Positions 19,011 through 28,326 of a stretch of DNA of 64,000 bases are shown piece after piece. The notes under the pieces were generated by a model. That model had not been told where the DNA came from, made no database searches, and saw only the letters and a program-made list of their open reading frames with translations. Origin of the DNA: Acaryochloris sp. IP29b_bin.148 (GTDB taxonomy: Bacteria > Cyanobacteriota > Cyanobacteriia > Thermosynechococcales > Thermosynechococcaceae). Each line of letters begins with the position of its first letter. The stretch's first letter is position 1. The position numbers and the translations under genes are program-made. The stretch is taken from NCBI RefSeq assembly GCF_028285565.1, contig NZ_JANQOY010000080.1:1-64000 (forward strand). The letters run 5' to 3'.

Positions 19011-19862
19011 TCACAAATGCACATCAAGCCACTGCTCCAATTCCGCCATCTCCGCAAACTCCAATAGTGCTTCACCCAATGCCTCTAGCTGCTCTAGAGA
19101 CAGCGTTTCAATTTGCACTTGCGTCTGCTCAGGAATTGTACCCAAACGGTGAGTCAGCAATCTCAACACCAACAGCCGTTCTCCTTCCTGTCGTCCTTCC
19201 TGTCGTCCTTTTTGTAGCCCTTTTTGTAGCCCTTCTTCTAGAATATCCTGGTAAATCACTGATTCCCGCATCACGTCCTCCCGAAACAACCGCTGAATCA
19301 CATCCTTCTTGAATTTTAACCCAGCCAAAATCTGGATATAGCTAGACACCTCAGCTTGTTGCGCTGGCCCCAACTCATCAACACGCTGCACTACACGCTG
19401 CAACAATCCCTCCGCATTCAGCGCAGATGTTAGCGGGGCAAACGGCAGTAATGCCGGATCACTCAAAAACAACTCAGGAGGCTCTTGCCACAAACGGATC
19501 ACCTGGTACTGATGCTGGGTCTGCTCCACCCTAAAAGCAGACTCAATTACAGTCCCAGCAGAAGGTGGCAGCAACAAGATCACCACTTGGGTAATCGGCA
19601 GCCGATACAGTCGATACAACCTCACCCAATAATCCAGCATCCGCAGCGGTAGAGGGGGCTGAGAGTCCAGCTTGGTTTGGAACTCCAGGTGAAGAATGCG
19701 CCCTTGCACTCGCAAAAAGGTGACCGCATCCGCCCGAATGGGTTCAATACTTAGTTCTGTTTTGAGCACCTCAACCTGTTTCAGAGATTCTCCTAAAATC
19801 CAACTCGCAAAGCGATCAGGATGTTTTTCGCACAGGAGCTTACACAGGTTGTCAAAAGACAT
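19011..19862 (-). CDS. Rpn family recombination-promoting nuclease / DUF4351-type protein
   Basis: RADAVTFLRVQGRILHLEFQTKLD...RMLDYWVRLYR; KGLQKGRQEGRQEGE linker; C-terminal LEALGEALLEF. Confidence 0.75.
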   Translation of the reverse strand: MSFDNLCKLLCEKHPDRFASWILGESLKQVEVLKTELSIEPIRADAVTFLRVQGRILHLEFQTKLDSQPPLPLRMLDYWVRLYRLYRLPITQVVILLLPPSAGTVIESAFRVEQTQHQYQVIRLWQEPPELFLSDPALLPFAPLTSALNAEGLLQRVVQRVDELGPAQQAEVSSYIQILAGLKFKKDVIQRLFREDVMRESVIYQDILEEGLQKGLQKGRQEGRQEGERLLVLRLLTHRLGTIPEQTQVQIETLSLEQLEALGEALLEFAEMAELEQWLDVHL

Positions 19863-19960
19863 AGAAGAAAGTAGTCAGGATACAAACTTAGCCCACCCTC
19901 CAAAATACACCGATACCATCCCCTTCTAGACAAGGTGCCTGTGCGAGAACCATTGGAAAT

Positions 19961-20536
19961 TTAGAGAATGTCAGACAAATCCAGCTCAAAGTCAGATAAC
20001 ACATCCTCTCCCAACAAAACGGCAGGCGAAATTAGCACTTCCGGTAATTGCCCAAGACGATAAATTTCTACCTGCTGACCTTGCGGATCAATCAGCCAGC
20101 CCAACCGAGCCCCACTAGCCATGTACTCCTGCATCTTTTCTTGTAGCTTGGTCAAACTATCGCTCGGAGAACGGAGTTCTACAACAAAATCAGGGCATAA
20201 GGGCAGAAACTTTTGGCGTTCCGCCAGCGTAAGAGCTTGCCAGCGTTCCAGTGTGAGCCAGGAAGCATCTGGAGAACGATCCGCCCCATTGGGGAGCTTA
20301 AAGCCGCCAGAAGAATCGAAAGCAATACCCAGTTTACATCTCTGATTCCATTGATATAGTTGGCCAGCAATAGATAAGTTTCGACGACTAGTTTCACCAC
20401 CCGCAGGGGACATAATAATCAAAGCTCCTGCGGCGTTACGTTCAAATCGGTAGTCGCGATGATGCTGACATAGTTCAAAAAACTGGTCATCAGTCATCTG
20501 GATAAAAGGGGCTAAGTCAAGCGTGATAGCGTCCAT
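19961..20536 (-). CDS. Uma2 family (DUF820) putative endonuclease
   Basis: DRSPDASWLTLERWQ...CPDFVVELRSPSDSLTKLQEKMQEYMASGARLGWLIDPQ. Confidence 0.9.
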   Translation of the reverse strand: MDAITLDLAPFIQMTDDQFFELCQHHRDYRFERNAAGALIIMSPAGGETSRRNLSIAGQLYQWNQRCKLGIAFDSSGGFKLPNGADRSPDASWLTLERWQALTLAERQKFLPLCPDFVVELRSPSDSLTKLQEKMQEYMASGARLGWLIDPQGQQVEIYRLGQLPEVLISPAVLLGEDVLSDFELDLSDIL

Positions 20537-21041
20537 CGTTTTTACTATCCGGGGCTTTGGGCAATTAGTAAATAAAAGCGGTTCAGGTGCTTGTGCCAGA
20601 GGAAATTACAGAGATTACCAGTAAGACGAGTAGAAAAGTGAAAAAGCTCTACAGTTCCGCAACCAACGCTACTGCTGCCTCTGTAACCAGAGTCCTAGGC
20701 CATTTCTGACTACAATTAGCAAACTAGCTGCCGTGATCACATCGACTTTTGTAAGCAACCGATCCAGGTGGGTCAAGACTTGCCATTCTAAAATAGTTGG
20801 ACGCTTAAGAACTCGATGATGTCATTTTGGAAAGGCATTGGTATGGTGGATGTTAACTGGAGTTGCCTTAATCATAACAAAGCCATGTTTCAGCAGCCTC
20901 TCAATACCATCCACCACAAGGCATCGGAGTCTGTGCAGTGAGCGACGGGTCCATTTCTAGAATCACTGGCTTGGCAATGGGGCAAACACAGAGGCAATCA
21001 GACCGATTAACGCGTCTGAGTCTGTGATTATTTCTGACGGT

Positions 21042-22040
21042 GCGATGGTTTTCGACCAGCCTTTAGCCATCGCAGTTCTATTGAGTGCTGCCATCCTCGA
21101 TTTCGCAATTGGCGATCCGTGGGGATGTCCTCATCCTGTACAAGCTATGGGGTGGGTGATTCAGCGATATACCAAAGGGGCATTGCGGTGGTGGCATCAA
21201 CCGTGGCAATTGCGCTTAGCTGGACTCCATCTAACCTTTGCGTTAGTTTGTAGCGTTGGCCTGGGTAGCTGGTTATTGCTCTACGGTCTGAATCAGTGGG
21301 TTTGGCCGATCAGTTTGGGGACTGAAGTCGTATTGTTAGCCAGTTGTTTTGCGGGGCGAAGTCTCCGGGATGCAACAGATGATGTCCTTAGACCGCTAGC
21401 CGTAGGGGATATGATGGTGGCGCGATCGCGTCTACGCCGATACGTGGGTCGAGACACAGATACCCTCGCCGAGCAGGATATTTTGCGTGCCCTTCTCGAA
21501 ACCGTGGCAGAAAATGCGACTGATGGCGTGATGGCTCCTTTGTTTTATGCTTTGGTCGGCATTGCTATTCCTGGTGTAGGGCCTGTTCCCTTGGCCTTAT
21601 CCTATAAAGCGGTCAGTACCCTAGATTCCATGATTGGGTATCGAGAATCTCCCTATACCGATCTGGGTTGGTTTAGTGCCCGGTTAGAGGATCTGCTCAC
21701 CTGGCTTCCCTGTCGGTTGACGGTTCTGACAGTAGGGCTATTATCCGGCAAACTCAAATCCATTTTGATCTTGGGCTGGCGAGATGCGAGGAAAGATCCG
21801 AGCCCTAATTCCGGGTGGAGTGAATGTGCCTATGCTGCCATTCTGGGTGTACAACTAGGTGGGAATAATTGGTATCGAGGAGTTGCCAAGTTCAAACCCT
21901 TATTGGGTAATCCGATTCACCGCATTATTCCCCAACATGTTGAGGTAGCAATCCGGCTGACACGCAATTGTTTTTTGATCTGGTTGGGGTTGACCCTAGC
22001 AACTGCTTTGCTCCTTCTACCTATCCCCAAACTCACGTAA
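21042..22040 (+). CDS. cbiB: adenosylcobinamide-phosphate synthase CbiB/CobD
   Basis: DFAIGDPWGCPHPVQAMG and ETVAENATDGVMAPLFYALVG. ORF extends to 21024; ATG at 21042 preferred. Confidence 0.9.
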   Translation, partial: AMVFDQPLAIAVLLSAAILDFAIGDPWGCPHPVQAMGWVIQRYTKGALRWWHQPWQLRLAGLHLTFALVCSVGLGSWLLLYGLNQWVWPISLGTEVVLLASCFAGRSLRDATDDVLRPLAVGDMMVARSRLRRYVGRDTDTLAEQDILRALLETVAENATDGVMAPLFYALVGIAIPGVGPVPLALSYKAVSTLDSMIGYRESPYTDLGWFSARLEDLLTWLPCRLTVLTVGLLSGKLKSILILGWRDARKDPSPNSGWSECAYAAILGVQLGGNNWYRGVAKFKPLLGNPIHRIIPQHVEVAIRLTRNCFLIWLGLTLATALLLLPIPKLT

Positions 22041-22073
22041 TTGGATGACTACACTGGGGTATTTCAGGGATGA

Positions 22074-22604
22074 CTAATGCAAACTCCCAAGCAGGGTGAG
22101 TACTTCATCGATTCCCACATTGTGATCGACAAACGAAAACATGTGACAAAAGCGGATTTTGCCGTCTAAAGCCACAATATATTGAGCAGGTAACGGGGCA
22201 AGGGCTTGTCCTGCCCCATAGTTGCGGAAGCTCTTACAGGTCGGATCATATAAAAAGGGATAAGGCAGGTCTAAGTCAGAGACAATTTGCTCACTCTGCA
22301 CGTGATCCGTACTCGAGATCATCAGTAGCTCTGCCCCTCGATCTACTATCTCTGAGTAGCGCTGTTTTAAGTCTTGAATATGGGGATAGCAAAAGGGGCA
22401 AAAGAGTTTTTCGGTAAAGATACGAGTAAAGGCGAGAAAGACGGGCTGCTGTCCGCGATAGTCGGAGAGTTTGACTAGGTCGCCTCCGACCTGGGGCAGC
22501 TCAAAGTCTGGCGCAGGCCGTCCGACAGCAGGCTCCCCTTGACCTGGCAGGGGCACAAAGTTATCTATATAGCATCGATTAAAGAACCCTGAACTTTGAG
22601 TCAT
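22074..22604 (-). CDS. peroxiredoxin-like (AhpC/TSA) family protein
   Basis: VGRPAPDFELPQVGGDLVKLSDYRGQQPVFLAFTRIFTEKLFCPFC thioredoxin-fold text. Confidence 0.8.
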   Translation of the reverse strand: MTQSSGFFNRCYIDNFVPLPGQGEPAVGRPAPDFELPQVGGDLVKLSDYRGQQPVFLAFTRIFTEKLFCPFCYPHIQDLKQRYSEIVDRGAELLMISSTDHVQSEQIVSDLDLPYPFLYDPTCKSFRNYGAGQALAPLPAQYIVALDGKIRFCHMFSFVDHNVGIDEVLTLLGSLH

Positions 22605-22737
22605 TGGTCACTGTAATTCAATAGCCAAATGCAAGTGCATATTACCAATGAGTGTACGTTAGTATGCATTAGCCCCGATAGATTAGCTAGAAACCTGGAT
22701 CAACCTTAGGTCTAAGTGCTATATTCATAGACGCAAT

Positions 22738-22811
22738 GGCGGGCGTAGCCAAGTGGTTAAGGCAGTGGATTGTGGTTCCACCATTCGTGGGTTCGAGTCC
22801 CATCGTCCGCC
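22738..22811 (+). tRNA. tRNA-His (anticodon GTG at 22772-22774)
   Basis: Cloverleaf: G(-1):C73 plus 7-bp acceptor, GUGGA/UCCAC anticodon stem, GTGGGTTCGAGTCCCAT T-arm. Confidence 0.95.
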
Positions 22812-22960
22812 CTGAACGCTAGTATTAATCAAGGTGCCGTGTTTTTGAATGCCCGGCTTACCGTTAATTATTGACACGCTAGGTAATAGTCTGCCAGACG
22901 GGTTAAAGGCAGACTCTGAACGTGAAGTGGGCTGAAATAATCCTCATCGGAGCAAAGCAG

Positions 22961-24097
22961 ATGACAACGTGTGATTATGAACCCGGATTAGATGGAATTC
23001 CAGCAGCCCAATCTCGCATTAGCTATGTGGACGGTCAGACGGGGCAACTTGAGTATCGTGGCATTCCCATTACCGACCTCGCCCAGCATAGTAATTTCCT
23101 CGAAACCGCCTTTTTACTGATTTGGGGGCATCTACCGAACCCTGAAGATTTTGAGGCATTTCAGTACGAAGTGCTGCACCATCGCCGGATTAAATATCGG
23201 CTAGTGGATATGATGAAATGCTTCCCTGAGCGCGGTCATCCCTTGGATGCAGTTCAAGCGGCAGTGGCTGCTTTAGGGTTATATCATTCTCGGCGAGCCT
23301 TTAATGATCCAGCCTATATTCGTCGAGCTGTAGTACGACTGCTGGCCAAGATCCCGACAGCAGTGGCCGCCTTTGAGCATATTCGTCAGGGCAATGATCC
23401 CTTGCGATCGCGGGATGATCTAAATTACACCGCTAATTTTTTGTATCTACTTGATGAGCAGGAACCTGATGCCAAAAAGGCACATATTTTTGATCAGTGT
23501 TTGATTCTCCACGCCGAACACACGATGAATGCCTCCACATTTTCTGCCAGAGTCACTGCATCCACGCTCACGGATCCCTATGCCGTCGTGGCTTCGGCCA
23601 TGGGCACCTTGGGGGGGCGGTTACATGGGGGCGCCAATGAAGAGGTGATGCAGATGCTCACGGATATTGGCTCTGTGGAGAATGTGAAACCCTACCTCGA
23701 TCAGCAATTAGCCGCAGGTCGGCGAATCATGGGGTTTGGTCATCGGATTTATAAGGTCAAAGATCCACGAGCCCGGATTATGCAAGGTTTGGCAGAACAG
23801 TTATCCGAGAATTATGGCTGCGATCGCTACTACGGTATTGCCCTAGCACTGGAGCAAGCGATGGAAGAACGACTGGGCGATCGTCAAATTCATGCCAATG
23901 TGGAATTCTATTCTGGGTTAATCTTTAGACAATTGGGATTTCCTGCCGATATCTTTACGTCCATTTTTGCCATTGCTCGGGTCGCCGGATGGCTGGCCCA
24001 CTGGAAAGAACAGCTCGATGCCAACCGGATCTACCGTCCCTCGCAAATCTATATAGGACAACATGATCAACCCTATATTCCTGTGGTGGATCGGTAG
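22961..24097 (+). CDS. gltA: citrate synthase
   Basis: GTLGGRLHGGANEEV, MGFGHRIYKVKDPRA, NVEFYSGLIF. ATG at 22961 preferred. Confidence 0.95.
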   Translation: MTTCDYEPGLDGIPAAQSRISYVDGQTGQLEYRGIPITDLAQHSNFLETAFLLIWGHLPNPEDFEAFQYEVLHHRRIKYRLVDMMKCFPERGHPLDAVQAAVAALGLYHSRRAFNDPAYIRRAVVRLLAKIPTAVAAFEHIRQGNDPLRSRDDLNYTANFLYLLDEQEPDAKKAHIFDQCLILHAEHTMNASTFSARVTASTLTDPYAVVASAMGTLGGRLHGGANEEVMQMLTDIGSVENVKPYLDQQLAAGRRIMGFGHRIYKVKDPRARIMQGLAEQLSENYGCDRYYGIALALEQAMEERLGDRQIHANVEFYSGLIFRQLGFPADIFTSIFAIARVAGWLAHWKEQLDANRIYRPSQIYIGQHDQPYIPVVDR

Positions 24098-24120
24098 CTC
24101 CTTAGTTTCAGGAGAGAAGG

Positions 24121-25104
24121 ATGAGCCCAAAAACGCAACGACGCACGTTTCTAGCTAGTAGCCTCGCAGCTGCAGGAGGCCTGTTGGGTAGCTTAATGCT
24201 GCATCAGGATCGCCGCTCTGCGTCCCGACCTGAGCCATCCCCACCTAAAAATTCACCCCTACCGAAACGAGTGTTGGGAAAAACAGGTGTGAAGTTGCCG
24301 ATTTTAGGTCTAGGGGGCGCTGGCCAAACGCCCTTGTCTCAACCGGGGTCTGAAAAGCAAGCCGTAGAGATGATTCAGGAAGCCTGGAACTTAGGGATTC
24401 GCTATTTTGATACGGCAGCCAGTTATGGCCCTAGTGAAGATTACTTAGGCAAAGTGCTGCCGCAGTATCGTTCTCATCTGTTCTTGGCGAGTAAGACCGC
24501 GAGGCGCGATCGCGATGGGGCATGGCAAGAATTAGAGCGTTCCCTTAATCGTCTCAATACGGATCATCTCGATCTTTGGCAACTGCATCACGTTTCTTTT
24601 GCCGATGAGATTGACACTATTTTTAGTGCTAATGGTGCCATTAAAGCCATTGAAGAAGCCAAATCCCAAGGCATTATCAAATTTGCAGGGATTACCGGTC
24701 ACCATGAACCGAAGATTATCATCGACGGTTTAAACCGCTACGCCTTTGATACCACGTTGATTCCAGTCAATGCCGCAGATGTGCACCATCCTCGCCCGTT
24801 TATTTCCTCGGTGTTGCCCGTCGCTCGTCAACAGCAAATTGGTGTAATTGCCATGAAGGTGCCAGCCTATGGCAAGCTGTTGCGCCCTGGGGTGTTGTCG
24901 GGAATGTCGGAAGCGATGGGTTATTCCTTATCGCAACCTGGGGTGCACACCTGTATCATTGCCGCCGAAACGGTGGAACAACTCACGGCTAATGTGCAAA
25001 CAGCACAAGCATTTCAAGCATTAGATGCGACAACCCTGGCCAACATCGAAAAACGAACCCAATCCACTTGGGAAGATCATTCTTTCTTCCGGGCATGGGC
25101 TTGA
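24121..25104 (+). CDS. aldo/keto reductase family oxidoreductase
   Basis: LGKTGVKLPILGLGGAGQTP, RYFDTAASYGPSEDYLGKVL, DLWQLHHV; Tat-like N-terminus RRTFLASSLAAAGGLLGSL. Confidence 0.9.
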   Translation: MSPKTQRRTFLASSLAAAGGLLGSLMLHQDRRSASRPEPSPPKNSPLPKRVLGKTGVKLPILGLGGAGQTPLSQPGSEKQAVEMIQEAWNLGIRYFDTAASYGPSEDYLGKVLPQYRSHLFLASKTARRDRDGAWQELERSLNRLNTDHLDLWQLHHVSFADEIDTIFSANGAIKAIEEAKSQGIIKFAGITGHHEPKIIIDGLNRYAFDTTLIPVNAADVHHPRPFISSVLPVARQQQIGVIAMKVPAYGKLLRPGVLSGMSEAMGYSLSQPGVHTCIIAAETVEQLTANVQTAQAFQALDATTLANIEKRTQSTWEDHSFFRAWA

Positions 25105-25212
25105 CGCAGAGGATTTTGGCAAGTCTGCCACTGACCGTTGGGGACAGTGATTTGGCAAGGATATACTGGTGATCAATTATCCTGCCATCCTGCAAATATA
25201 GCGGGTTTATCC

Positions 25213-25413
25213 ATGGCATCATCCCCAGATGACTTTCAAGATCCTCAACAACAAGTACTGACAGAGTTGCGAGAATTAAAACAAGACGTTGAGCAATTTA
25301 ATCAGAAATTCGATAACTATCAAAAAACTACCCAATGGGTTGTGCAGCTGGCGTTTAGTTTGATTACGGCTGCAACGGTGATAGTCATTGTTTCAACGGT
25401 GCTGGGTAAGTAG
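25213..25413 (+). CDS. small coiled-coil single-TM hypothetical protein
   Basis: MASSPDDFQDPQQQVLTELRELKQDVEQFNQKFDNYQKTTQWVVQLAFSLITAATVIVIVSTVLGK; ATG at 25213 preferred. Confidence 0.6.
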   Translation: MASSPDDFQDPQQQVLTELRELKQDVEQFNQKFDNYQKTTQWVVQLAFSLITAATVIVIVSTVLGK

Positions 25414-25486
25414 TCTCGCTATTTGGTTGTCGAACGCTTTGTGCTGCTGATTGATGTGATCTCGCGTCCAAACTTTGATTTAGCGT

Positions 25487-26320
25487 ATGGGCTTCACAGT
25501 AAACGAACTACACTCAGCTCGCCAACACTTGCTTGACACTGTTGTTGATTACTTCTTAGCAAAGCCAGGAATTGAAGCCCTGTATCTGCAAGGTTCTGTG
25601 GCAGCAGATTCAGCCGATGAATACTCGGATATTGATTTGCGGGTTGTGGTGCAACCCGATGCATATCTGCAATATCTTTCAGAGCGATTTGCAGCCCCTA
25701 TGCAGTGGGGAGAGTGGCTGTATAACGAATGGGCCAACCGAGCTTGGGTCTGTGTTTCACACTTCAAGCCTTTCAACAAAATTGATGTTTTGTATTTTCA
25801 ACCGCATGAGCTGCAGCCTTCTCCCTGGTTTTTGCTCCCCACACAAGTGATCTATGATCCCAAATCTTTGCTCAGAGAGGTCATGCAAGCATCTCTGGGA
25901 TTAACCTTTACCTGGAATATCCAAGAAGTGGATCGACTCATCAGCAAGGGGTTAGCTTACGCTGAAGAAGGATATCGTCGCATTATGCGGGAGGAACTGT
26001 TTTATGCCCAGTCTCTCCTTGACAGCTTTAGAGCAATTCTGATGCAGTTTGATGATATGTGTCGCCAGTCTCCTTCGGCCGCATCGCCTGCCGCTCATTT
26101 TGAGCAACAGGGTAGTCAAGCGTGTATTCAAAGCTTGAATCACTCCTACACATCATTAGATAAGCATTTACTGCTTCAAGCTTTAAGCGAGTTGCTACAA
26201 TTTTATTATAATCAGGTTGCCCAAATCCACAACACATTAGCATTACAGCGAGATATGCAAACTGATTTATTTTGGATTTATACCATCCTTGAATTATGCA
26301 AAGAGCATATTGAAGTGTGA
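25487..26320 (+). CDS. nucleotidyltransferase domain protein (Pol-beta fold)
   Basis: LYLQGSVAADSADEYSDIDLRVVV matches GSx(n)SDIDL. Confidence 0.75.
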   Translation: MGFTVNELHSARQHLLDTVVDYFLAKPGIEALYLQGSVAADSADEYSDIDLRVVVQPDAYLQYLSERFAAPMQWGEWLYNEWANRAWVCVSHFKPFNKIDVLYFQPHELQPSPWFLLPTQVIYDPKSLLREVMQASLGLTFTWNIQEVDRLISKGLAYAEEGYRRIMREELFYAQSLLDSFRAILMQFDDMCRQSPSAASPAAHFEQQGSQACIQSLNHSYTSLDKHLLLQALSELLQFYYNQVAQIHNTLALQRDMQTDLFWIYTILELCKEHIEV

Positions 26321-26445
26321 AGTAACTACAAGAAAAATCTAGCTGTGATTGAGTATTATGATTTCCTGTATTTTCTGTAGTCTTTCTTGTTCTCGACTTA
26401 AAATTCAAAATTGAGTGAAATTAATGTCCCTTCAACAGTGAGCTT

Positions 26446-26676
26446 ATGTCTGCTGCCGCTATCACTACAATTGTGAAAATGGTTGAATCCCTGCCTGATC
26501 AAGTGCAGGAAAAAGTCATAGAGCATATTCGAGAGTTCATTGCTGAGTTGGAAGAGGAACATCTGTGGGATACCTCTTTCCAGCAAACACAGGATAATTT
26601 AATCGCAGCAGCTCAAAAAGCGAAACAAGAAATTGCAGCAGGTCAATCAACGCCAATGGATTTCGAAAAGTTGTGA
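26446..26676 (+). CDS. putative antitoxin of a ParE/RelE-type pair
   Basis: Small acidic helical protein immediately upstream of, and overlapping, the toxin-like ORF. Confidence 0.6.
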   Translation: MSAAAITTIVKMVESLPDQVQEKVIEHIREFIAELEEEHLWDTSFQQTQDNLIAAAQKAKQEIAAGQSTPMDFEKL

Positions 26677-26936
26677 AATCTGCAACTTTGCCCTCTTTTT
26701 GGTCTAAATATAGAGAACTAAACAGTTCAGCAAAGGCAGGGGCACGGAAAGCCTATCAGTTGTGGGTAAAGAATCCGTTTCATCCATCCCTACATTTCAA
26801 ATGTATCAACGGCCAGGAAAATATTTGGGCTGTACGAGTAACACGAAGTTATCGTGCACTTGGCGTTTGGGAAGGTGATACAGTGACATGGTTTTGGATC
26901 GGAAACCATGATGATTATGAGCAATTCTATTCATAA
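26673..26936 (+). CDS. RelE/ParE-family toxin-like protein
   Basis: NPFHPSLHFKCINGQENIWAVRVTRSYRALGVWEGDTVTWFWIGNHDDYEQF; GTG start overlaps antitoxin stop. Confidence 0.75.
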   Translation: MKSATLPSFWSKYRELNSSAKAGARKAYQLWVKNPFHPSLHFKCINGQENIWAVRVTRSYRALGVWEGDTVTWFWIGNHDDYEQFYS

Positions 26937-27182
26937 TGCTCTAGCTTCGTGAAGGTTGGCATCGGCAATCATCCTTGCCAGGCTTTGGATTTATCATTCT
27001 ACCTACGGTTTGGCAGCAGCTCATGTCTGGGGAAATCTATGGATTGAGCGACCTGCGATCGCACACCTTGCTCAATGGGCACCCTAACAATGATCGAGAT
27101 CGCTATCGTGGACTAAGGTACGACACACCAGCCTTCTCAGCCTTTGCCTAGACTTTAGGCAACCGACAATACCTCAAAAATC

Positions 27183-27506
27183 ATGATCTCACTCAAACTG
27201 ATGTTGCCGCTAGTTGTAGGCACACTCGCGACCCTATGGGGATTCCCCACTTGGGCAGGCACTATTGATCAGAATTCTGATATCCAACGCACCCCTGCTC
27301 AAGCTCTGGGCGGCGAAGTCACCCCCTCCATTACGCTATTTCCTCCAGTGGAGCAGCCAGCGGCCTCCCAAACACCAGACCTCAATTTGCAAGTCTCCGG
27401 GAAATCTCCCTTAGTGACCACCGCTAACCCTGACCTTTGGGAATCTGAATTGCTAGACGAGCAACGACGGAGCGATCCAGGCTTTTTTACGATTACCGCT
27501 GATTAG
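27183..27506 (+). CDS. hypothetical secreted protein
   Basis: Signal peptide-like MISLKLMLPLVVGTLATLWGFPTWAG. Confidence 0.5.
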   Translation: MISLKLMLPLVVGTLATLWGFPTWAGTIDQNSDIQRTPAQALGGEVTPSITLFPPVEQPAASQTPDLNLQVSGKSPLVTTANPDLWESELLDEQRRSDPGFFTITAD

Positions 27507-27538
27507 CCCAAGTGTTAGACCACCACCGTTGGCGCCCC

Positions 27539-27931
27539 TTAACAGCGACTTAAAACCGTCGGTTGTTCATGCAGGGATAACGTTGGCAGAGTGCCGATCA
27601 TCTCTGACATATAGCTCTCTTCTTCCTCATAGAGGGTGAGGGTTTCGGGTTGGCAGCGCGTAATCTTAACAATGATTTCGAGCGCATTTTCACGGACTAA
27701 ATCTTCTACATAGCCCGACTGATACGCTTCGGCCTCTTCAACGCTGGTAAAAGGACCAAAATAATATTGGCATTCAGGAATGGTGGTTTGAATATGCACC
27801 CACCAATACATAAAAGCATTTCTGAAAGAAGACATAAAAAACCTCATTATGAATTGATATTGATTTTTAAAAGTGGGTTCTTTAAATTTCATCGATACTG
27901 AACGATGTCTCTGCCCAATGAAACACTTCAT
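27539..27931 (-). CDS. DUF1816 domain protein (start uncertain)
   Basis: WWVHIQTTIPECQYYFGPFTSVEEAEAYQSGYVEDLV. Confidence 0.7.
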   Translation of the reverse strand: MKCFIGQRHRSVSMKFKEPTFKNQYQFIMRFFMSSFRNAFMYWWVHIQTTIPECQYYFGPFTSVEEAEAYQSGYVEDLVRENALEIIVKITRCQPETLTLYEEEESYMSEMIGTLPTLSLHEQPTVLSRC

Positions 27932-28100
27932 TCAGCTGTTCCAAGGTAATTAATCCGTACTGCCATAAAATGACGGGCAACGGACCTTGTTGTTGATGGC
28001 ATGACTTCAGGGCAATATCAATGGATGCTGTGGATATACCCAAATCTTGTGTGAGAAATTCAATGAGTTTTTGCGATCGCTGGGGTATCATTGCTAACAC
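27882..28100 (-). CDS. DUF2949 domain protein
   Basis: LIEFLTQDLGIS...LPVILWQYGLITLEQLNEVFHW. Confidence 0.7.
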   Translation of the reverse strand: MLAMIPQRSQKLIEFLTQDLGISTASIDIALKSCHQQQGPLPVILWQYGLITLEQLNEVFHWAETSFSIDEI

Positions 28101-28326
28101 CTAAACACGCCTAATGTCGGCCCATTGCATTTGAGAAACGGCATGCGTTCACTGAGCATTGCTGACTCATGAAAGCTGTAGAATGTCGTCTTCAACATCG
28201 AGATTATCGCTGAATATAACGCAGCCTACCCCTTAAACATGAGGAAAGTGTGAGGACCGCCTGATTCCGTTCGTTATATTGCGCCGTTATCTTGCGGCCA
28301 ATCCCATAAATTTGAGGGAAACGGGC

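Noticed and set aside
20540-21020. Intergenic stretch before cbiB as a transposase remnant or cobalamin riboswitch
   Set aside because: Could not find a convincing B12-box or a transposase motif; only short broken frames. Needs an Rfam/BLASTX run.
26940-27140. Open frame of about 66 codons after the toxin gene (GFGFIILPTVWQQLMSGEIYGLSD...)
   Set aside because: No start codon in a sensible place and no family resemblance; probably chance or a very decayed gene.
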